Source: Apricaphanius iberus
Lineage: Eukaryota > Chordata > Actinopteri > Cyprinodontiformes > Aphaniidae
Reading direction: 5' to 3'
DNA length: 64,000 nucleotides
Assembly (NCBI GenBank): GCA_028564705.1
Contig: JAPXFQ010002814.1
Span: 744,001 to 808,000 of the forward strand
The number at the start of each line of letters is the position of its first letter. Positions within the stretch are counted from its first letter, which is position 1. Under the pieces are notes generated by a model, which was not told the origin of the DNA, ran no database searches, and saw only the letters and a program-made list of their open reading frames with translations. The position numbers and the translations under genes were made by a program. Of this stretch, positions 1 through 13,800 are shown piece after piece.

Positions 1-1226
1 GAAGTACTAATACTATTAACACAGATTTTATTACAACTAAACCAAATACAGAATATGTTATGTCATATACATTAACTTCCTGCTGTCCTTTGTGGATCTT
101 GTTTGTTTCTGCATGGATAAGAGGGAAGGATATTGATATAGTTTAACCCTTAATTTAATTTTCATTTTTCCAGTTTTTGATAATGTCCCACATTAGGTAA
201 ATTCAGGCCCACAAAAAATGGATGTACACTGTATGTTCTAGTCTGCTGTACAACAGAGAAACTGGGACTTTATAAGCTGTAATAGGTATACCAATATCAT
301 TAACCGGTGAAACAAACACATTTTTACATATATACTTTGTTTATAACCTTAATCGGAGCAGGAGCCATCACAGTCAACAGGAGCACATATGGCTGGCAAG
401 GCAATGGGAACACAGGTAAGCATGTTCTTTCACTGATGACTTTTAATGTATTCTTGTCATTCAATGCAGCTGTTTCATACTAACCATCACATTTCTCCTC
501 TAAAGTGTATTAGAATAATTTTTATTGTGGGTTTTGCTTATGTTTTTTAAAGGATATTTAGGATGGAAACGGTATGCACCGACTACTAATGCAACTACTA
601 GTAATATTAATACTAAGGGGCCACAAGGAGAAGTAGTGTTTTGTACTTTTACCTTGCAAGAAGGTCTTGGGCTCAAATGTAGGCCTGAGTTATGCACTTG
701 CATGTTTAGGTTTTCCTCAGGAGCTCTGGGTTCTCCCATATTCTAAAAACATGACTGCTAGGTTTATTGGTTACCCCAAATTGATCGTGTGTGTGTGAGA
801 GAGATAGAGACAGTGTGTGCTACAGATATAAGATATTACCAGATCTTACGATGTGGATTATATCAGTAACTGTTGAGATGAGATCGATTGTGAGTTGTGG
901 TGTGTGCATGATTGGTTACTCTAAATATCCTTTGATGGAGTGGTGACATGCCAAAGGTATATTCTTATGGATGATGGATGGATGGATTTACAACTGTTTA
1001 CTGGACATAACATGGATATAAGATTTCTACAACATAAAACCCAAACTTTATCGGTCATCATATTCACTTATCTGAGAATATGGATTTGGATTTTGTTTTT
1101 TTATGAGCTGACATAAGGATGAGCATTAGCAGAAATGGAGGCTTGAAAAAGTCTCATTTTTTCAACTAGGTTACTAAAGTATATATTAATGTATGTACGA
1201 TATGTGTCTATACTTGTGTATATGTG

Positions 1227-1228
<2 letters not shown>

Positions 1229-1277
<49 letters not shown>
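1229..1277. repeat. (TA)n microsatellite
   Basis: An uninterrupted run of about 24 TA dinucleotides. The open frame with a long Ile-Tyr run on the - strand across it is an artefact of the repeat. Confidence 0.95.
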
Positions 1278-1280
<3 letters not shown>

Positions 1281-1333
1281 ATGTAGTTTAAAGCATGAAC
1301 CCTTCTCATTACACTTGAGCTTTTTGCTCACAG

Positions 1334-1392
1334 GATGAAGATGATGAGGAAGAGTGTGGGCCACAGCACTTTCTCTACCCCATATGCTTACA
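1334..1392 (+). other. Possible host exon encoding an acidic peptide
   Basis: A 59-nt open stretch lies between an acceptor-like ttgctcacag and a donor-like gtaagc. It would encode an acidic run, DEDDEEECGP, followed by about nine more residues. Another donor-like gtaagc follows an open stretch at 363-415. I cannot name a protein, and acidic runs arise easily from GAT/GAA repeats. This is a suggestion only. Confidence 0.15.
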
Positions 1393-2559
1393 GTAAGCAC
1401 CGATCTTTACTTAGAGACATGACTTAGGTGGACAGAAAGTGCTCCAGACATCACTGTAGCATCAATTTGACTGGCATTTGCAAACCCGACTGAGTTCATG
1501 AAATGTGCTGAAGATGTAATTCTGGCACTCCTCTCATTTTATAAATGAGCTCTTACACAAGCTCATAAGCTGCCTGGGGCTCTGGTGATGCCCAGTAACA
1601 TGCTCACAATGCACAAAATGGTCTGTGAAAGGGCAGCGACTTGGGATACGAGGTTGCCAAAAAAAGATGTTCACTTGCATGTTTTCATGTATCTTATTCA
1701 CACAGTTGAAAAAATAAGGGTATTTATAGTGAGTGCAAGCTCTGTGATTGAATTAAAAAAAGTAGAAAACATGCATTCCATATTAGATGACTCCCAGTAC
1801 CTATTTGTTAGTTTTAATTTCACTTTACAAAACACTGAATAGCACTTTATGCATGCCATTTATGGAGCCTTGACTCAAGACTCAAAAAGTAATGCGCTAC
1901 TTTTGCTTGCTGTTTCAAGCCATTTCACCTGACAATCTCTGTACAGGGTGTCGTCCTTGTTTGCTGATAGTTAAGGCTGTACCTAACCCAGGACCCTTGT
2001 GGACCGGACTCCCATATATCCTGTAAATTGACTCATCTTGAAAATCCTAGAGCATCAACAAAAGTACAAGTCTCTCCATACCTACTGACACACTTGTTGA
2101 AGATGAGTAAAACATATACAAAATAATTTAATCTCTTAATACAAAATTTTATTAAAAAGAGATAGTGTGTGGTTTTTATTATTAATCTCTGGACATATCC
2201 ATCAAAATATTGTTGAAAATTATTAAAATGATGCTCAAGCATTGAAAAGTATTAACTGCTTCATAATATATAACCATAAAAAGCAAGTCTAAAATACATG
2301 GTCATGGATCCTAGTGTATGGGGGTCGACATATTGGACCCTGTGTTTCCTTCTACGTGAGCCGGACAAAATGTCTTTACAGATTTTTGAATTCGTGCTTA
2401 TATCCCTTTTCTGCTCGTTCTCATTAAAAGTTTAAATGAATAGCTCTATGTACAAACTTAAATTAAAAAAAACTTTCCGCAACCCTAACCGACCGACCTA
2501 CCTGATCCGAGATGCATCCTATACTAATATCAAATTGCGCAATCGCAATTTTTGGCCTG

Positions 2560-2658
2560 TGTGGCCATCTGTCGTCACTCAAACACAAAAATAACACTGG
2601 CTTGCAATTATTAAGGTATGTACTGCCCCCTCTCATCAGGAAACTACACACCGTCACT
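2560..2658. mobile_element. Right end of a TTAA-target MITE
   Basis: The sequence gtactgccccct followed by an end in cgtcact plus TTAA matches the right end of the element at 12848-13351. Only the end is recognisable and no left partner was found nearby. Confidence 0.4.
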
Positions 2659-3884
2659 TTAAGTACAGCTCTCAGGTTATGTATTATTATTATTATTATT
2701 ATTGCTGGTGCCTTGATAATTGACACTTTCGGCATCATATGAATTAAACAATTTTAATTTCATGAGTGTCCCTGAAATTTTAATTAGTATTTCATGACTT
2801 CATGTTTACAGATGAGGTCATTTTTTCTTAGCTATTTGTCAGAAACTGGAGGACAAGAGAACAGGCATATACGTTGTGATCTTAATTTGGGAAATTACAA
2901 GAAAGCTACTGGCCAAAAAACTCTATTGTTAAAGCAATGGCTGCGTTTAAATGCACCCAATAACCCATTCAAAACCGGAATATTAGCCAAAACCCGGTTG
3001 CGCACAGCCATGTAAACAACAGGAAAAACCTGAATATACTCATGTTTGGGTTTTTAAAAACCAGAATATTACCCCTTTTCTATTCTGAATATTTGGTCAT
3101 GTAAACGCGTATCGGCATATCCCCATACTGATTTGTGTTCTTCGCATGTTCTATTCGCAAGGAATCTTGGTGTTTTGAGTAGAAGAACTTCTTGTATGAG
3201 CTGTCTGGCATACAAATCCCATGTGTACTGCTATATCAGAATAGTGACCTTAACCCGACCATAACCCTAATATTGGCTCCATAAACATAGCCAATGATTT
3301 GGTAACTCTGATAAGCAAGGCTGAATGAGGACACTGAGTTTATCTTACCACCAAAACAGAATAGACCAAATTAGGGTTTTAAGACAAGAAAAAATAACTT
3401 TTATAAATTATTTTTCGATAATGGCATCTTTATCAAGATTAGATTTGTGACTGTAGTACATTAATCTTGTACTTCTAAGTTACTCTAACAAAAAAGATTA
3501 ATTATTTTTATCTTGTGCTAAAACCATATTTTTATGATTCAAAAATACTTTATTCATTTCAGGGGGAAATTACTACTATAATTCCCTTTTAAATATTAGA
3601 CTTTTTAGACTATATTTAGACTATTAGACTAATTATGGTATATTATAAGTTGTAGTTAGTGTTCATATTGATCATTGTGCCCTTCCTTTTTGAAATTTAA
3701 TGTATATCCATAACAACTATTATATGTTACCTTCATTCCTGAGTCAAGATGGGGGGGATTTTCTGTCCAAACATTACAAAATGATATGCTAAATGCTGCT
3801 GGGACCATGAGCTTTTGTCAGATCTAGGGGAAATTCATGTATTAATTTCTTAAATAAGTTCCAAAACTCCAGTTACCATTTTTC

Positions 3885-4655
3885 TAAACTATAAGCCGCT
3901 AATTTTTTTTCCCATGCCTTGAACCCGGCGGCTTATACAACGGTGCAATTTATTTATGGATTTTTATAGCTAAGGCACTAGAGGACCTTCTCAGGTACAG
4001 GTTACGTCCTTCACCTTAAAGCATATTGTGCCTTAAAGAGGTGGTCTTGAGATAGGAAAAAAAGAGAGAAATAGGGGAGGAAATTTGTGCAACCAAAGAA
4101 AGCAAACTTGGAACAGACAGATGACGAGAACAAGAGTACAAAAAAAACATTTTTCATGCACAAACCCTCTTTATGGAAAACAAATATGAGATATGAGAAA
4201 TATATATAATGCCGCTTTTTAGTTAAAGGCAGTCAGTCTGGCTTTTAAAGAAAGAAATAGAGCTGCTTCACGTACTCTTGGCAGCAATGAATCAATGGTG
4301 AGACGTTGGCGACGGCAGCATGAAGAACTGTCTCAAGGTTGTAAAAGGAACAAAGTTTTTTGAGGTTATAAAATAATACGTCCTGAACTTTCTTGAAGAT
4401 TGGCTGAACACACAGAGGATAACCGAGGTGTTTCCACCGTGTTGAAATGTTAATAAAATCGAAGCTTCACCAAACACCAATCTCATTACCGACTATACTC
4501 TCTGCGTGTACCCTTACATATAGTTATTAAACGTTAAAACACCTGCAGCTTTTAATCGGGTGCGGTTTGTATTTGTACACATTTGTGTTTTTCCCCTGAC
4601 AGAGGCTGGTGCAGATTATGATCAGGTGCGCTTTATAGTCCGGAAATTATTTACT
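3885..4655 (+). mobile_element. pogo/Tigger-like remnant
   Basis: The ends are related inverted repeats: aactataagccgc on the left, and the complement of gcgctttatagtc on the right. The interior at about 4267-4470 reads, with stops, as a pogo-type transposase N-terminal part: ESMVRRWRRQHEELSQ in one frame, then EDNRGVSTV in another. This helix-turn-helix signature is common in pogo-like (Tc1/mariner superfamily) transposases. The catalytic DDE part is absent, so it is a non-autonomous, decayed derivative. Exact ends are uncertain. Confidence 0.6.
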
Positions 4656-5829
4656 AAGAGCTGACTCTGGACAATCTTCAGAGACGGTACACAGATGAAT
4701 GTTCAAATAACCCCTTTCTCTATATGCTACACCCTTGAGAAATAGTTTTAGCCAATCAAGAAATGGTAAAATTCAGTTGTACAAACAAACAGCAGCAAGT
4801 TGAGCAAAATATTAATTTTCCAGCTGAATACATGCACGCATTAAAGGTTGGATTTATTTCTAAATTTTTTAGATTAATATTGTTATTCTGCTAACATGAC
4901 TTCATTTTACTATAGATAAGGGAGCCCGAATTTGGCATGCACTTAAGCAAGCATTATCTAAAAAAGAAATTATTTTACCGCAACTACCTTTTTCATGAAT
5001 GCAGTAATGAACAGCATTGTACAAAAATTGTTTCATTTATTTACATATTTATTTAAAAAACTTAATTATATGTTTTCTTTTAAAATTGAAGCTTAATTAA
5101 TTGCTGCAACAATGAGTTAATCAAGAATATAGTACTTCCACATTTACAAACATGTTTCTGCATGGTTTTGTCATTTGTATTAAATGGTGTGATGTAAAGA
5201 TTTTGTGTTCTTAAAACTGGAACTTTTTTTAACTAGAAAAATTCCTCAGAAGGAGACTTGTGAGTAGCGGAGAGAAAGAGACAGAAATACCGAAAGGATG
5301 CACTGATAAGGACGAGACTCTATTTGTGAGCTGTCCAGCTATGGAAATGATATTGGAAAACCAATTTTTCTCCTCTCGGGACAAGTAATTACCAGCAGCT
5401 GTATGTGTGTTCATGTACTGCATGTGTGTGATTATTGGGAGGGTGGGTAATATGCATGTATCTGAGGCCAGAGAAACACCTGCATCCCATATGAGCAGCA
5501 GTGTGTAAGTAGCTGAGATGTGATGATAGAAAATGCCACATTTCATATCTCACCCATTCATATGAAATCAATAGCCACGTCCTTGGCAGAATCCCAAATG
5601 AAAGGTAAATCGATGACATCTCCAGCTATGGATATTGGAACAACTGGACAGCCCCAGCACATTTTATTAAGTCAAGATAGCATTGATTTAAGACAGGCCC
5701 TGGCTTTTGTCGCTATTTGTCACTTTGGAGTCCTAAGCTCTCTGAGTACCACTATAACAAGGATACTGGGACTCACAAGGAGTAGTTACAATAACCATAT
5801 ACAGGGGAAACTCAAAAATGTATCGTGCA

Positions 5830-7085
5830 AAAATTAATTCATTCAACTTAAAGGGTGAAACTAACAAAATAATAAAGACACATTACATGCAAAGTGAAAT
5901 ATTTCAGGCCATAATTTTGATGTTTAATTTTGATGATTATGGTTTACAGGATATGAACACCCCAACTTCAAAATCTCAGAAAATTTGAATACTGTGGAAA
6001 AGTTCAATATTTTTGACTCAGTCCCACAGTGTACTTAGCTAATTAATCTAAAACGCCTTAAAAGAGTTCCTGAACCTTTAAATGGTCTCTGTCTGGTTCA
6101 GTAGGAATCACAATAATGGGTAAGACTGCTAACCTGAAAGTTGTGCAGAAAAAAAAAATCACTGACACCCTTCATTAGGAGGTAAAGCCCCAAAAGGTAA
6201 TCAGAAAAGAAGTTGGGTGTTCCCAAAGTGCCGTATTAAAGCACATTAATAGGAAGTTAAATGGAAAGGGAAAAAGTGGCAGAAAAGTGTGCACAAGCAG
6301 CAGGGATGACTGCAGGCTGGAGAGGATTGACAGGAAAATGCCTTTTAAAAGTGTCTGGGACCTTCACAAGGAGTGAACTGCAGATGGAGGTAGTGCATCA
6401 AGAGGCAAAACAAAAAGCCACCACACAGACATAAACCAATGTTTAGAGTATGGAGAGGTCCACAATCTAAGATGCTTGAAGTCCAGTGTGAAGTTTCCTC
6501 TGTCTGTGTTGATTTGGGGAGCCATTTCATCTGCTGGTGTTGGTCTACTGTTTTTTTTTTTTTAGAGTCAACGCAGCCATCTACCAGGACACTTCATGCT
6601 TCCTTCTGCAGACAAGCTTTAAGGAGATGCTGACTTCATTTTCCAGCAGGACTTCGGTCCTGCCAGCACTACCAAAGTAATAACTGGTTCAATGACCTAG
6701 GACTACTGTGCTAGTTTGGCCTGCAAACATGCCAGATCTGAACCCCATAGAGAAACTATGGGGCATTGCCAAGAGAAGGATGAGAGAAATCACACTACAC
6801 AATGCAGACAAGCTGAAGGCCACTGTTGAAGCATCCTGGTCTTCAATAAAAACTCAGCAGTGCTACAGGCTGATAGCATCTGTGACATGCCACATTGAGT
6901 CAGTAATTGATGCAAAAGGGTCTCAAAATTATACTTTTCTGAGGTACAACATTTCTTCGTTTAAAATCCTTGTATTGAGTTCATGTAATATTCTAATTTC
7001 CTGAGATTTTGAATTTGAACCAGCTGTACACCTTCATTCAAAATTAACAATTTAAGAACATGTTCATTTACTTTTTGAATTAGTA
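5830..7085 (+). mobile_element. Tc1-like transposon, decayed
   Basis: Related sequence lies at both ends in opposite orientation, for example aaatctcagaaaatttgaat near 5.97 kb against its near-complement near 6.99 kb. Between them is a broken Tc1-type transposase on the + strand. Outer ends and the TA target duplication are not pinned down. Confidence 0.7.
6124..6935 (+). pseudogene. Tc1/mariner transposase pseudogene (DD34E type)
   Basis: Translation across several frames gives the Tc1 order. It opens with a MGKTANLKVVQ start and an HTH part with KSGRKVCTSSRDD. The core follows at about 6490-6700, read as VLIWGAISSAGVGLL and then STQPSTRTLHASF. The last part, from 6708, contains WPANMPDLNPIEKLWG, the proline-rich stretch carrying the catalytic acidic residue (the Glu of PIE), then AKRRMRE and IASVTCHIESVIDAKG. 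Stops and frameshifts occur near 6163, 6376 and 6630-6700. The family normally has about 340 residues and moves by cut and paste with TA duplications. This copy cannot encode a working enzyme. Confidence 0.8.
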
Positions 7086-7194
7086 AGGTGGTCATGAAAA
7101 AATAGTTTTGCCTGTAAATATGGTGTTCATAACTTGTGATGTCTGCCCAAGATCTTACTTCTCACTACCAAGATAAATCGATCAATGCCATGTT

Positions 7195-7560
7195 CAGTTG
7201 TCTTCCAATGTCAATGTCAAATTTATTTATACAGCACATTTAGAACAGCAATGCTGACCAATGATCTTCACACAGTAAGGAAGGCAGTTTAAAAAACAAT
7301 AAACTGAAATTACAAAGAAAAGCAAAATATAAAACACTGATAAAATACTTAGTATGCTCTTCGTTGAAAGCCGTCTTATAAAAATAGGTCTTTAGAAGTG
7401 CCTTAAAATTAGTCAAAGCCAGAGAAGCCCTAATGTTTGCAGGAAGATTGTTCTATAGCCTAGGGCCTGCAACTGAAAAAGTCCCATCTCCTTGAGACTT
7501 TAGCTTTGTTCTAGGGAATCACAAGACTGTTCTGATTGCTAGATCTCATGGATCTAGTAG
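7195..7560 (-). mobile_element. LINE 3' end (L2/CR1-like), 5'-truncated
   Basis: On the - strand the sequence reads as the C-terminal tail of a fish L2/CR1-type ORF2 (GDGTFSVAGPRL, then NNLPANIRASLALTNFKALL), followed by a short 3' UTR. It ends in copies of acattg at 7199-7211, the short tandem 3' tail typical of this LINE group. The 5' part, including the reverse transcriptase, is missing, as usual for truncated insertions. Confidence 0.65.
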
Positions 7561-7599
7561 GGGCATGAAGTCATTCCCATTTTTAAGGGGGAAAAGACT

Positions 7600-10500
7600 G
7601 CTTCTGTGTCACATGATATTCACATTAACAGAAACCTGGAGTCAGTAAATCAAATTCTGGTAATTATGTTAAAAACAATTTCTTAATATGGAGGAGTGCA
7701 GTGCAGGTGGAGATCAATAAATCAATAATTACATTTTTTTATTAATATGTTGCATTGTTTTTTGATGATTATGGTTTAACAAAACAAAATTCTGTTTCTT
7801 AGAAAATCTAAACATTACATGGGCTAAATGAAATAAAACAGAAGGATTTTTGCTTCAAAATGCACTTTCATGGACATAAGATAGGCATACGCAATAGTGT
7901 GGAAGATTGCTGACGTGACAGTTCTCGAGCAGAGAATCATCATCCCGAACCTCAATGAGGGTATAAGCAACACAATATCACTGATAAATTAGCTGGCACC
8001 CCACTTTATATAGTTGTCAAGTGACATGTATAACAGAGAGTTTTTAATGCAGGTGGCAACAACGTTTCAAGAGCTGCTATGCAGATGTATGAAGGACATA
8101 AGCTAGAACTATTGTATTAATTGTTTTAGGCTTCTGTTTAACCATAGACGACCTTGGAAACATCTGATCTGGACTAAACGGACAGAACTGTAGCTTTTAG
8201 TATTTCATTTTGGGGAATCTAGTCCCCAGAGTCTAGAGGAAGAGCAGAGAGGTACAGTAGCCAGGCTTTCCTTTACTGACAAGGTTTATGGAGATGATTT
8301 CATTGTCCACTTGCTTATTAGTAACTGATTACATTGAGACTTTGTGTAACATTTAAGGGTTCTATTTATTCATAAATCATGAATTGTCATCCATTGTTAT
8401 TCGTTTTACATGCACATCCTACCCGTGACTCCTGGTTGCTTATAAACACTCTTCATTTCTTAACGTCAGTTCTTCCTTTTATGATTTGAAGGAATAAGCA
8501 GCAAAACCTCTCAACTAGTTACTGTGATGCCTGGCTCCATCAAAACATTTTTTTTACCCAGGAGAAACAAATGGCTCCCTTGTGCCACGGGCAAACAGGT
8601 TACGTGACATTCACAAGAATCCTCTGCGAGTTCATTTGGAAGATAATTTTCAAGGCACGCAGGCCACAGGAGAAGGAGCACGCTTACTGGGAAAGCAGTA
8701 ATGGCTGTCTGGGGAATTTCTGTACCACTGCAGGTCATATGGAGTATGTAATATGGAGAGAGTTTCTTATAATTAAGGTGACTGCTACAGTTTACTAGAG
8801 GTTGAGAATTAATTCATGAAAGGCTTCAGTGTATTTAATCGTTCTTTAGCTGGGATCTAGTTCTGAAACTAGTCAAATAAATCGGGTCATGTAGGTCTTC
8901 CACATTTGGTTGGTTTACTTCACTTGGAGCCATTATCAAAAAGTTTGATGTCCTATTTTCTTCTTTAGTTTTAGTTTCAGTTGAGAATGATTTAATTCTC
9001 TGTCTTTGTGTTTTGTAAAGCAAGGCAATGAGTTTTGAAATTGCTTTTTTTAATCTTGCTGATAATTGGGCAATTAGAGATTGGCCTTTAGTTCTGCATT
9101 GTGTCTTCCACGTTGCTTTTCAGTGGTGGTTTAATTACTACTATATTAACACCTGGGGGAAGACAACTGAGAGGAGGTATGTGTTAACTATGTGTCAACT
9201 ATTTGAATCAGATCAGATTTAATTATTTTTGGGGGTTTTTTTTAGAAAAGAACTCGGGGTAAGATATTGACAGTGAGAGGAGGAGCCTAATTGTTTAATG
9301 ATTTCATCAGGTTCTATTTGGTTTAATTCATGTAATTAAGTCATTTTCTCTACATTTCTGTTTATTGGGGATGAGATTGGTAGTGGATTCTGTACTGAAG
9401 TATAGACCATGCTTCTAATTGTTAGAATCTTTTCAGTAAAAAAGCTGGCATATTCATTGCAAGCCCTGGTGGAATGTAGTTCAAGGGCTACTCTCATTTG
9501 GGGATTAGTTAGTCTCTCAGCTGTTATAAATAAATTTTGTGCAAATAATGTTTCTGTTAATGATTTTAAAAAGGAAGAATCACCTTTTGACTTTCACAGG
9601 TGGATAATATCTGTTCAGTCTGTCTTTGTAGATATCATTCTGAGATCATTACAAAATGTGTTATGTGAGGATTTGATACACTTAAAAATGTTATATCCTC
9701 TTATATCAGTGTTGAGCAAGTTCCAAAAAAATTGTGATATATTTTATTCTCTTTATGGCCTATTTCTGAGAAGAGATGTACACATGGAACGGTAGATGCA
9801 TTTTTTGTGTGCCATTCTGTTAGCATTGAACAAAGCACAGGTTGAACGTTGGATAAACAGGACAGGTTCTGCTGCATGTGTCAACACAAACAATTATCAC
9901 GTTAATTTTACTACTTAATCTAACTTCATTTTGAGTTTTAATATATATTTATGAATATGTATTGTTTTGTTTTCCTTACTTTGTTTTGATTCCAGACTTC
10001 TAATTGTTTAAGTTCATCATAGAGCTTTTAATCCATCATAAATCATTCAGGTGTTGTTTCTATGGTCAATGAAATCTGCCAAGAGGCAGTCCGAGCTGTA
10101 GCTCAATGTAAACTTAAAAGAAACTGTGGCTCTAACCAATACGAGTTGGTGACGTCATGACAATCTAGCAGACATACGTTGTCAGGGAGCATAAACGTTG
10201 GAGCTGGGAAACTGAACAAGTTACTTATAATGGCATATGGACCTAAAAAAATTTACTTAACAGATCTGGTGGGACCTTTTTCAAGAAGGACGTTTTAAGA
10301 AAAACCAGACAAGCTTAAACGTTTTTCTGTTGCTTTCAACTCAGTAAACCACAAAATCAGAGTGGTATTTAATATTACCAGGGACACGTAGCTACACTCA
10401 GTTCTACATTGTAATGTAACATACAGAAGCATGTACAAAAACTAATGCCATACATGAACATGGTCACTTGAACTCCACAAAACTGAATGTTACTTTAGAG

Positions 10501-12840
10501 AGGTATAAGGTAAAAACCTAACTGCAAAGTTGACAAATTTGCATTCACAAGACACCTTAAACAATCTAATTTAGAAACTGCAAAGTCAATCCTGAGAGGT
10601 TTATATATTACAATAGAGTTACTAATGCATACATTTAATTAACTCTACAATATAAGCCCAACACTTTATGGCAGTGGTTCATATCTGTCTATGCATTGTA
10701 TACCAAATTATGCATTAGTTAAACATGATGTTTATTAGAATGGTAATCACAAAGTATCTTATAGAGAATCAACAGTAAAAATGTGTTACTGCAAAGTTTT
10801 GCTAATTAAACACCTGTAATTAAGTCCTTAGTCGTCTACATGATTTAATGATGATTTCAAAAGAATATAAGCAGTAATAAAGGTGAGACAGTTTTGTTTC
10901 CAATCCAGATGGCACGATGAAATCTGGCTCTCAGTCAAGGTGGATACCAGACGGGCTAATAGATTCCTATATATGGCCCCAATCCATCCCACCTCTATGG
11001 CCAATCAGCAAAGATAATCTTTTGAATTAAGAGAAAAAAAAATCTGGGGTGAACACTTTGATGAGATAAGTACCCTTTGTCAGTGTAGCCAATGGTATTT
11101 TAATTAAATATATGAACACATGGTCCTGTCCCAGATGCTCCAGTCTAAACAAAGATAGCATCATCTAATCAAAGACAGGCCCAGAGTGTTTTCAAGGGTA
11201 GAATTATTTTGTATTAGGGCCATTCTCCTTGGGGATTGAGCCAATTTTCTTTATTATGATAGAATCAGCATATTGTAGATTGGATGTGGCGATTGGATGT
11301 GTCACAGCAGGGTTGGTGGCTGCTCCAAGATGCTCAACCAGCATCTTATAATACTTTTCTTTCTGTTCATTTCATTCTGCTTCACTTTGCATGCCCAAAC
11401 AACAGTTATTTCCTCTGTCATTCCTTTTTTTTACAGGAGAGAGCTTCCTCGGGCTAGTTAATAAAACAACAAGTCACAATTCACTAAATCTCAGTAACCC
11501 TTTAGTCTCTGGAGTTGACTAGTTTGACTAGTCAGTGTACCATTTAAAACACTTTACTAAAATCAAGATTAGGCCAATTTATTGAAACAGTCATTTAGTT
11601 CACACTGTAAAGAAATTTTTTTATGTGAAAATCCCATCCTATGGTGCTCTGTTTCTTGAGGCTCAACTGCACAACTCCGACAAGGGAACTTCTATTTCAG
11701 GCTTTATACTGGAAGCACTTAATACAAGACAAAGCACCATAATATAAGTTTAATCACTATACCAATATTACAAACAACCAAAACTTAATATGTAGCACTA
11801 CCCAGTTTTATTATTGCAACGATATGTAATAAATAATTTGATTGTATTTGCATTTATTGTTTTTTGTGTTTTTTTAATTGTGTGGCAAACACACAAAACC
11901 TTAGGCAGAGCAAATAAAACATCCCATGATCAGCTTATCTGAATACAGCTTTGAGGCTTCCTGTCCTGGTGTGAACCTCTGGCTTAACAAAAACACCTGA
12001 AGGTAAGATGGGAACAAAGGACACTCAAAACCTAGTGATCCTTCATGTAAACATAAAGTTAGTAACAAGCCATCATTTCATTCACAGTATAGAACAACAC
12101 TAGCAAAGCAAACAATTGTGTAACTGTTGTTAGTCTGTCTGAACTGTGTGCAAGATAAGGCTTGGGTTACCCCATGAAGGATGGGTGGACAGACATACCA
12201 ACAGAATGACCGATGGATCTGATCCTTAAAAAGGGCGGAGAATAAATTCTTGAAATATAAATACCTTCTCAAATCCCGGTGTTTTCGAGATCAGGAAAAT
12301 TCTTAAATCAATTGCCAAAACTCTCTGAGAATGTGTATTAATTCTGGTTTCAACCAGCTGATCAAACATGGAAACGTGTTACAGCATAACACCAAATATG
12401 AGCTGTAAGGCAAAGTACCAGCCATCTATTCCAATGGAAACTGCTGGGATCAACCACATTAATGAGGTATCCTAAAGAGATGCTCTAACTAATGTGTACA
12501 CATCTGTTTTTATCACTCTGGTTCCATATAACTGATGCCAGCTACTATAGAGGGTGCCTACCCATAATGGTGCACAGTTTGAAATAAATGATTGAGTTGG
12601 AAAATGTAATGTTTTCTAATTGGGATGCTGATCAGCATGGTTAAGTTTGGTTTTTAGAATGAGCTGAGATGCTCTTTGAAACTAAAGCTGAATTAATGGA
12701 GATAATCTTTCTGGTTACATTTAAAAGCTAAGTAATGAATGTATTTTTCCTTACAAGATATTTTTTATTCAGATGACCTATTTTACTATTGTCATGTATG
12801 CAAGGTCTGTTTCCTATGCCAACGAAGGTTTAAGTGTAAA
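7600..12840. other. No gene recognised
   Basis: AT-rich DNA with no convincing coding exon, RNA gene or repeat boundary. The longest open frame (9409-9795, 128 codons, + strand) lies in T-rich sequence and resembles nothing I know. CCAAT-like and TATA-like words occur but without context that would make them meaningful. Confidence 0.4.
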
Positions 12841-12847
12841 CCCTTAA

Positions 12848-13351
12848 AGTGACAGTGTGTTGTTTTTGCCGTACATCTTTGAAAATAGCCATTAAAATAT
12901 TATGTAATAATAATTACGTAAAGCACATTAATTGCAAAATATTGGCGATATTGTAAAATATGACTTTAAGAATCAGTTTTAAAATAAATACGGGCAGGTC
13001 CTCTTTTCAGGGGAAAGCCATATTAGATGACGTTTTTACTTCTACAGAAGCCCGTATGGACAAAGAGCACGGAACAAGCCCGCTATTAAAACATTGATTT
13101 CCCCTCAAAATGCAAAAAAGTTTCGCCATAGATACATTTTTACCTCTTCGCTAGTTCCAAGCGATGAAAGAGAGACTGATGTGCTCGTCATGTTGCTGCA
13201 AATAGATAATTCTCAGGGAATTGAGCATTTGAAAACAGCACGAGTTGGACCTCCGTCATTAAGTTTCTTACTTGAAGACACAGATACCGCATGCTTGTGA
13301 TAATTTAAGTATGCACTGCCCCCTACTGGTTGAAAATTACACTCTGTGCCT
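12848..13351. mobile_element. TTAA-target MITE (Kolobok/piggyBac-like)
   Basis: Flanked by TTAA at 12844-12847 and 13352-13355. The ends are related inverted repeats: AGTGACAGTGTGT on the left, AGGCACAGAGTGT on the complement of the right. TTAA duplications are used by the Kolobok and piggyBac superfamilies. No transposase is present. A related end lies at 2.6 kb. Confidence 0.6.
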
Positions 13352-13479
13352 TTAAATAACAACTAATAGCCTAGAGCTTAAGAATGTTTAATTCATCTAA
13401 CTTTGTTAAGTAGGACACTAAGACAAGATGTCCAGTTTTGCACATTTACACCACTTCATGCACAATTAGCTAGCTTCTA

Positions 13480-13800
13480 CGGGCTCTGCTTGGATACTGA
13501 GGCCCTGCTAGCTTCTCCAGTCTCTGCTTGGAAACTGAGGCCCAACTACCTTCTCTAGGCTCTGCTTGGATCCTTAGGCCCTGCTGGCCTCTCCAGGCTC
13601 TGCTTGGAAACTGAGATCCTGCTAGCTTTTCCAGGCTCTGCTTGGATCCCGAGGCCCTGCTACCTTCTCCAGGCTCTGCTTGGATCCTGAGGCCCTGCTG
13701 GCCTCTCCAGGCTCTGCTTGGAAACTGAGATCCTGCTAGCTTTTCCAGGCTCCTCCTGGATCCCGAGGCCCTGCTAGCTTCTCCAGGCTCTGCCAACATC
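13480..13800 (-). repeat. 39-bp minisatellite
   Basis: About eight tandem copies of a 39-bp unit built around ggctctgcttgga, with variants aaactgag and tcctgagg. Part of the array repeats at 117 bp (three units), which shows higher-order growth. Since 39 is divisible by 3, the - strand stays open across the array (163 codons, 13470-13961) with a 13-residue repeat, RIQAEPGEG and variants. I see no evidence that this is a gene. Confidence 0.85.

Larger units (their letters stand above)
1..3880. other. Mostly unassigned AT-rich DNA
   Basis: No gene is recognised here. Local features are a (TA)n tract, a possible acidic exon, the right end of a TTAA-type element near 2.6 kb and a short ATT repeat near 2.68 kb. 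Around 2.95-3.1 kb, phrases such as catgtaaac recur in both orientations, which suggests an old inverted-repeat element without clear ends. Confidence 0.4.

Noticed and set aside
1101..1400. 99-codon - strand frame with a Tyr-Ile run
   Set aside because: It is created by the (TA)n microsatellite.
9409..9795. 128-codon open frame on +
   Set aside because: It lies in T-rich DNA, has no recognised motif and no flanking splice or promoter context. It is probably chance.
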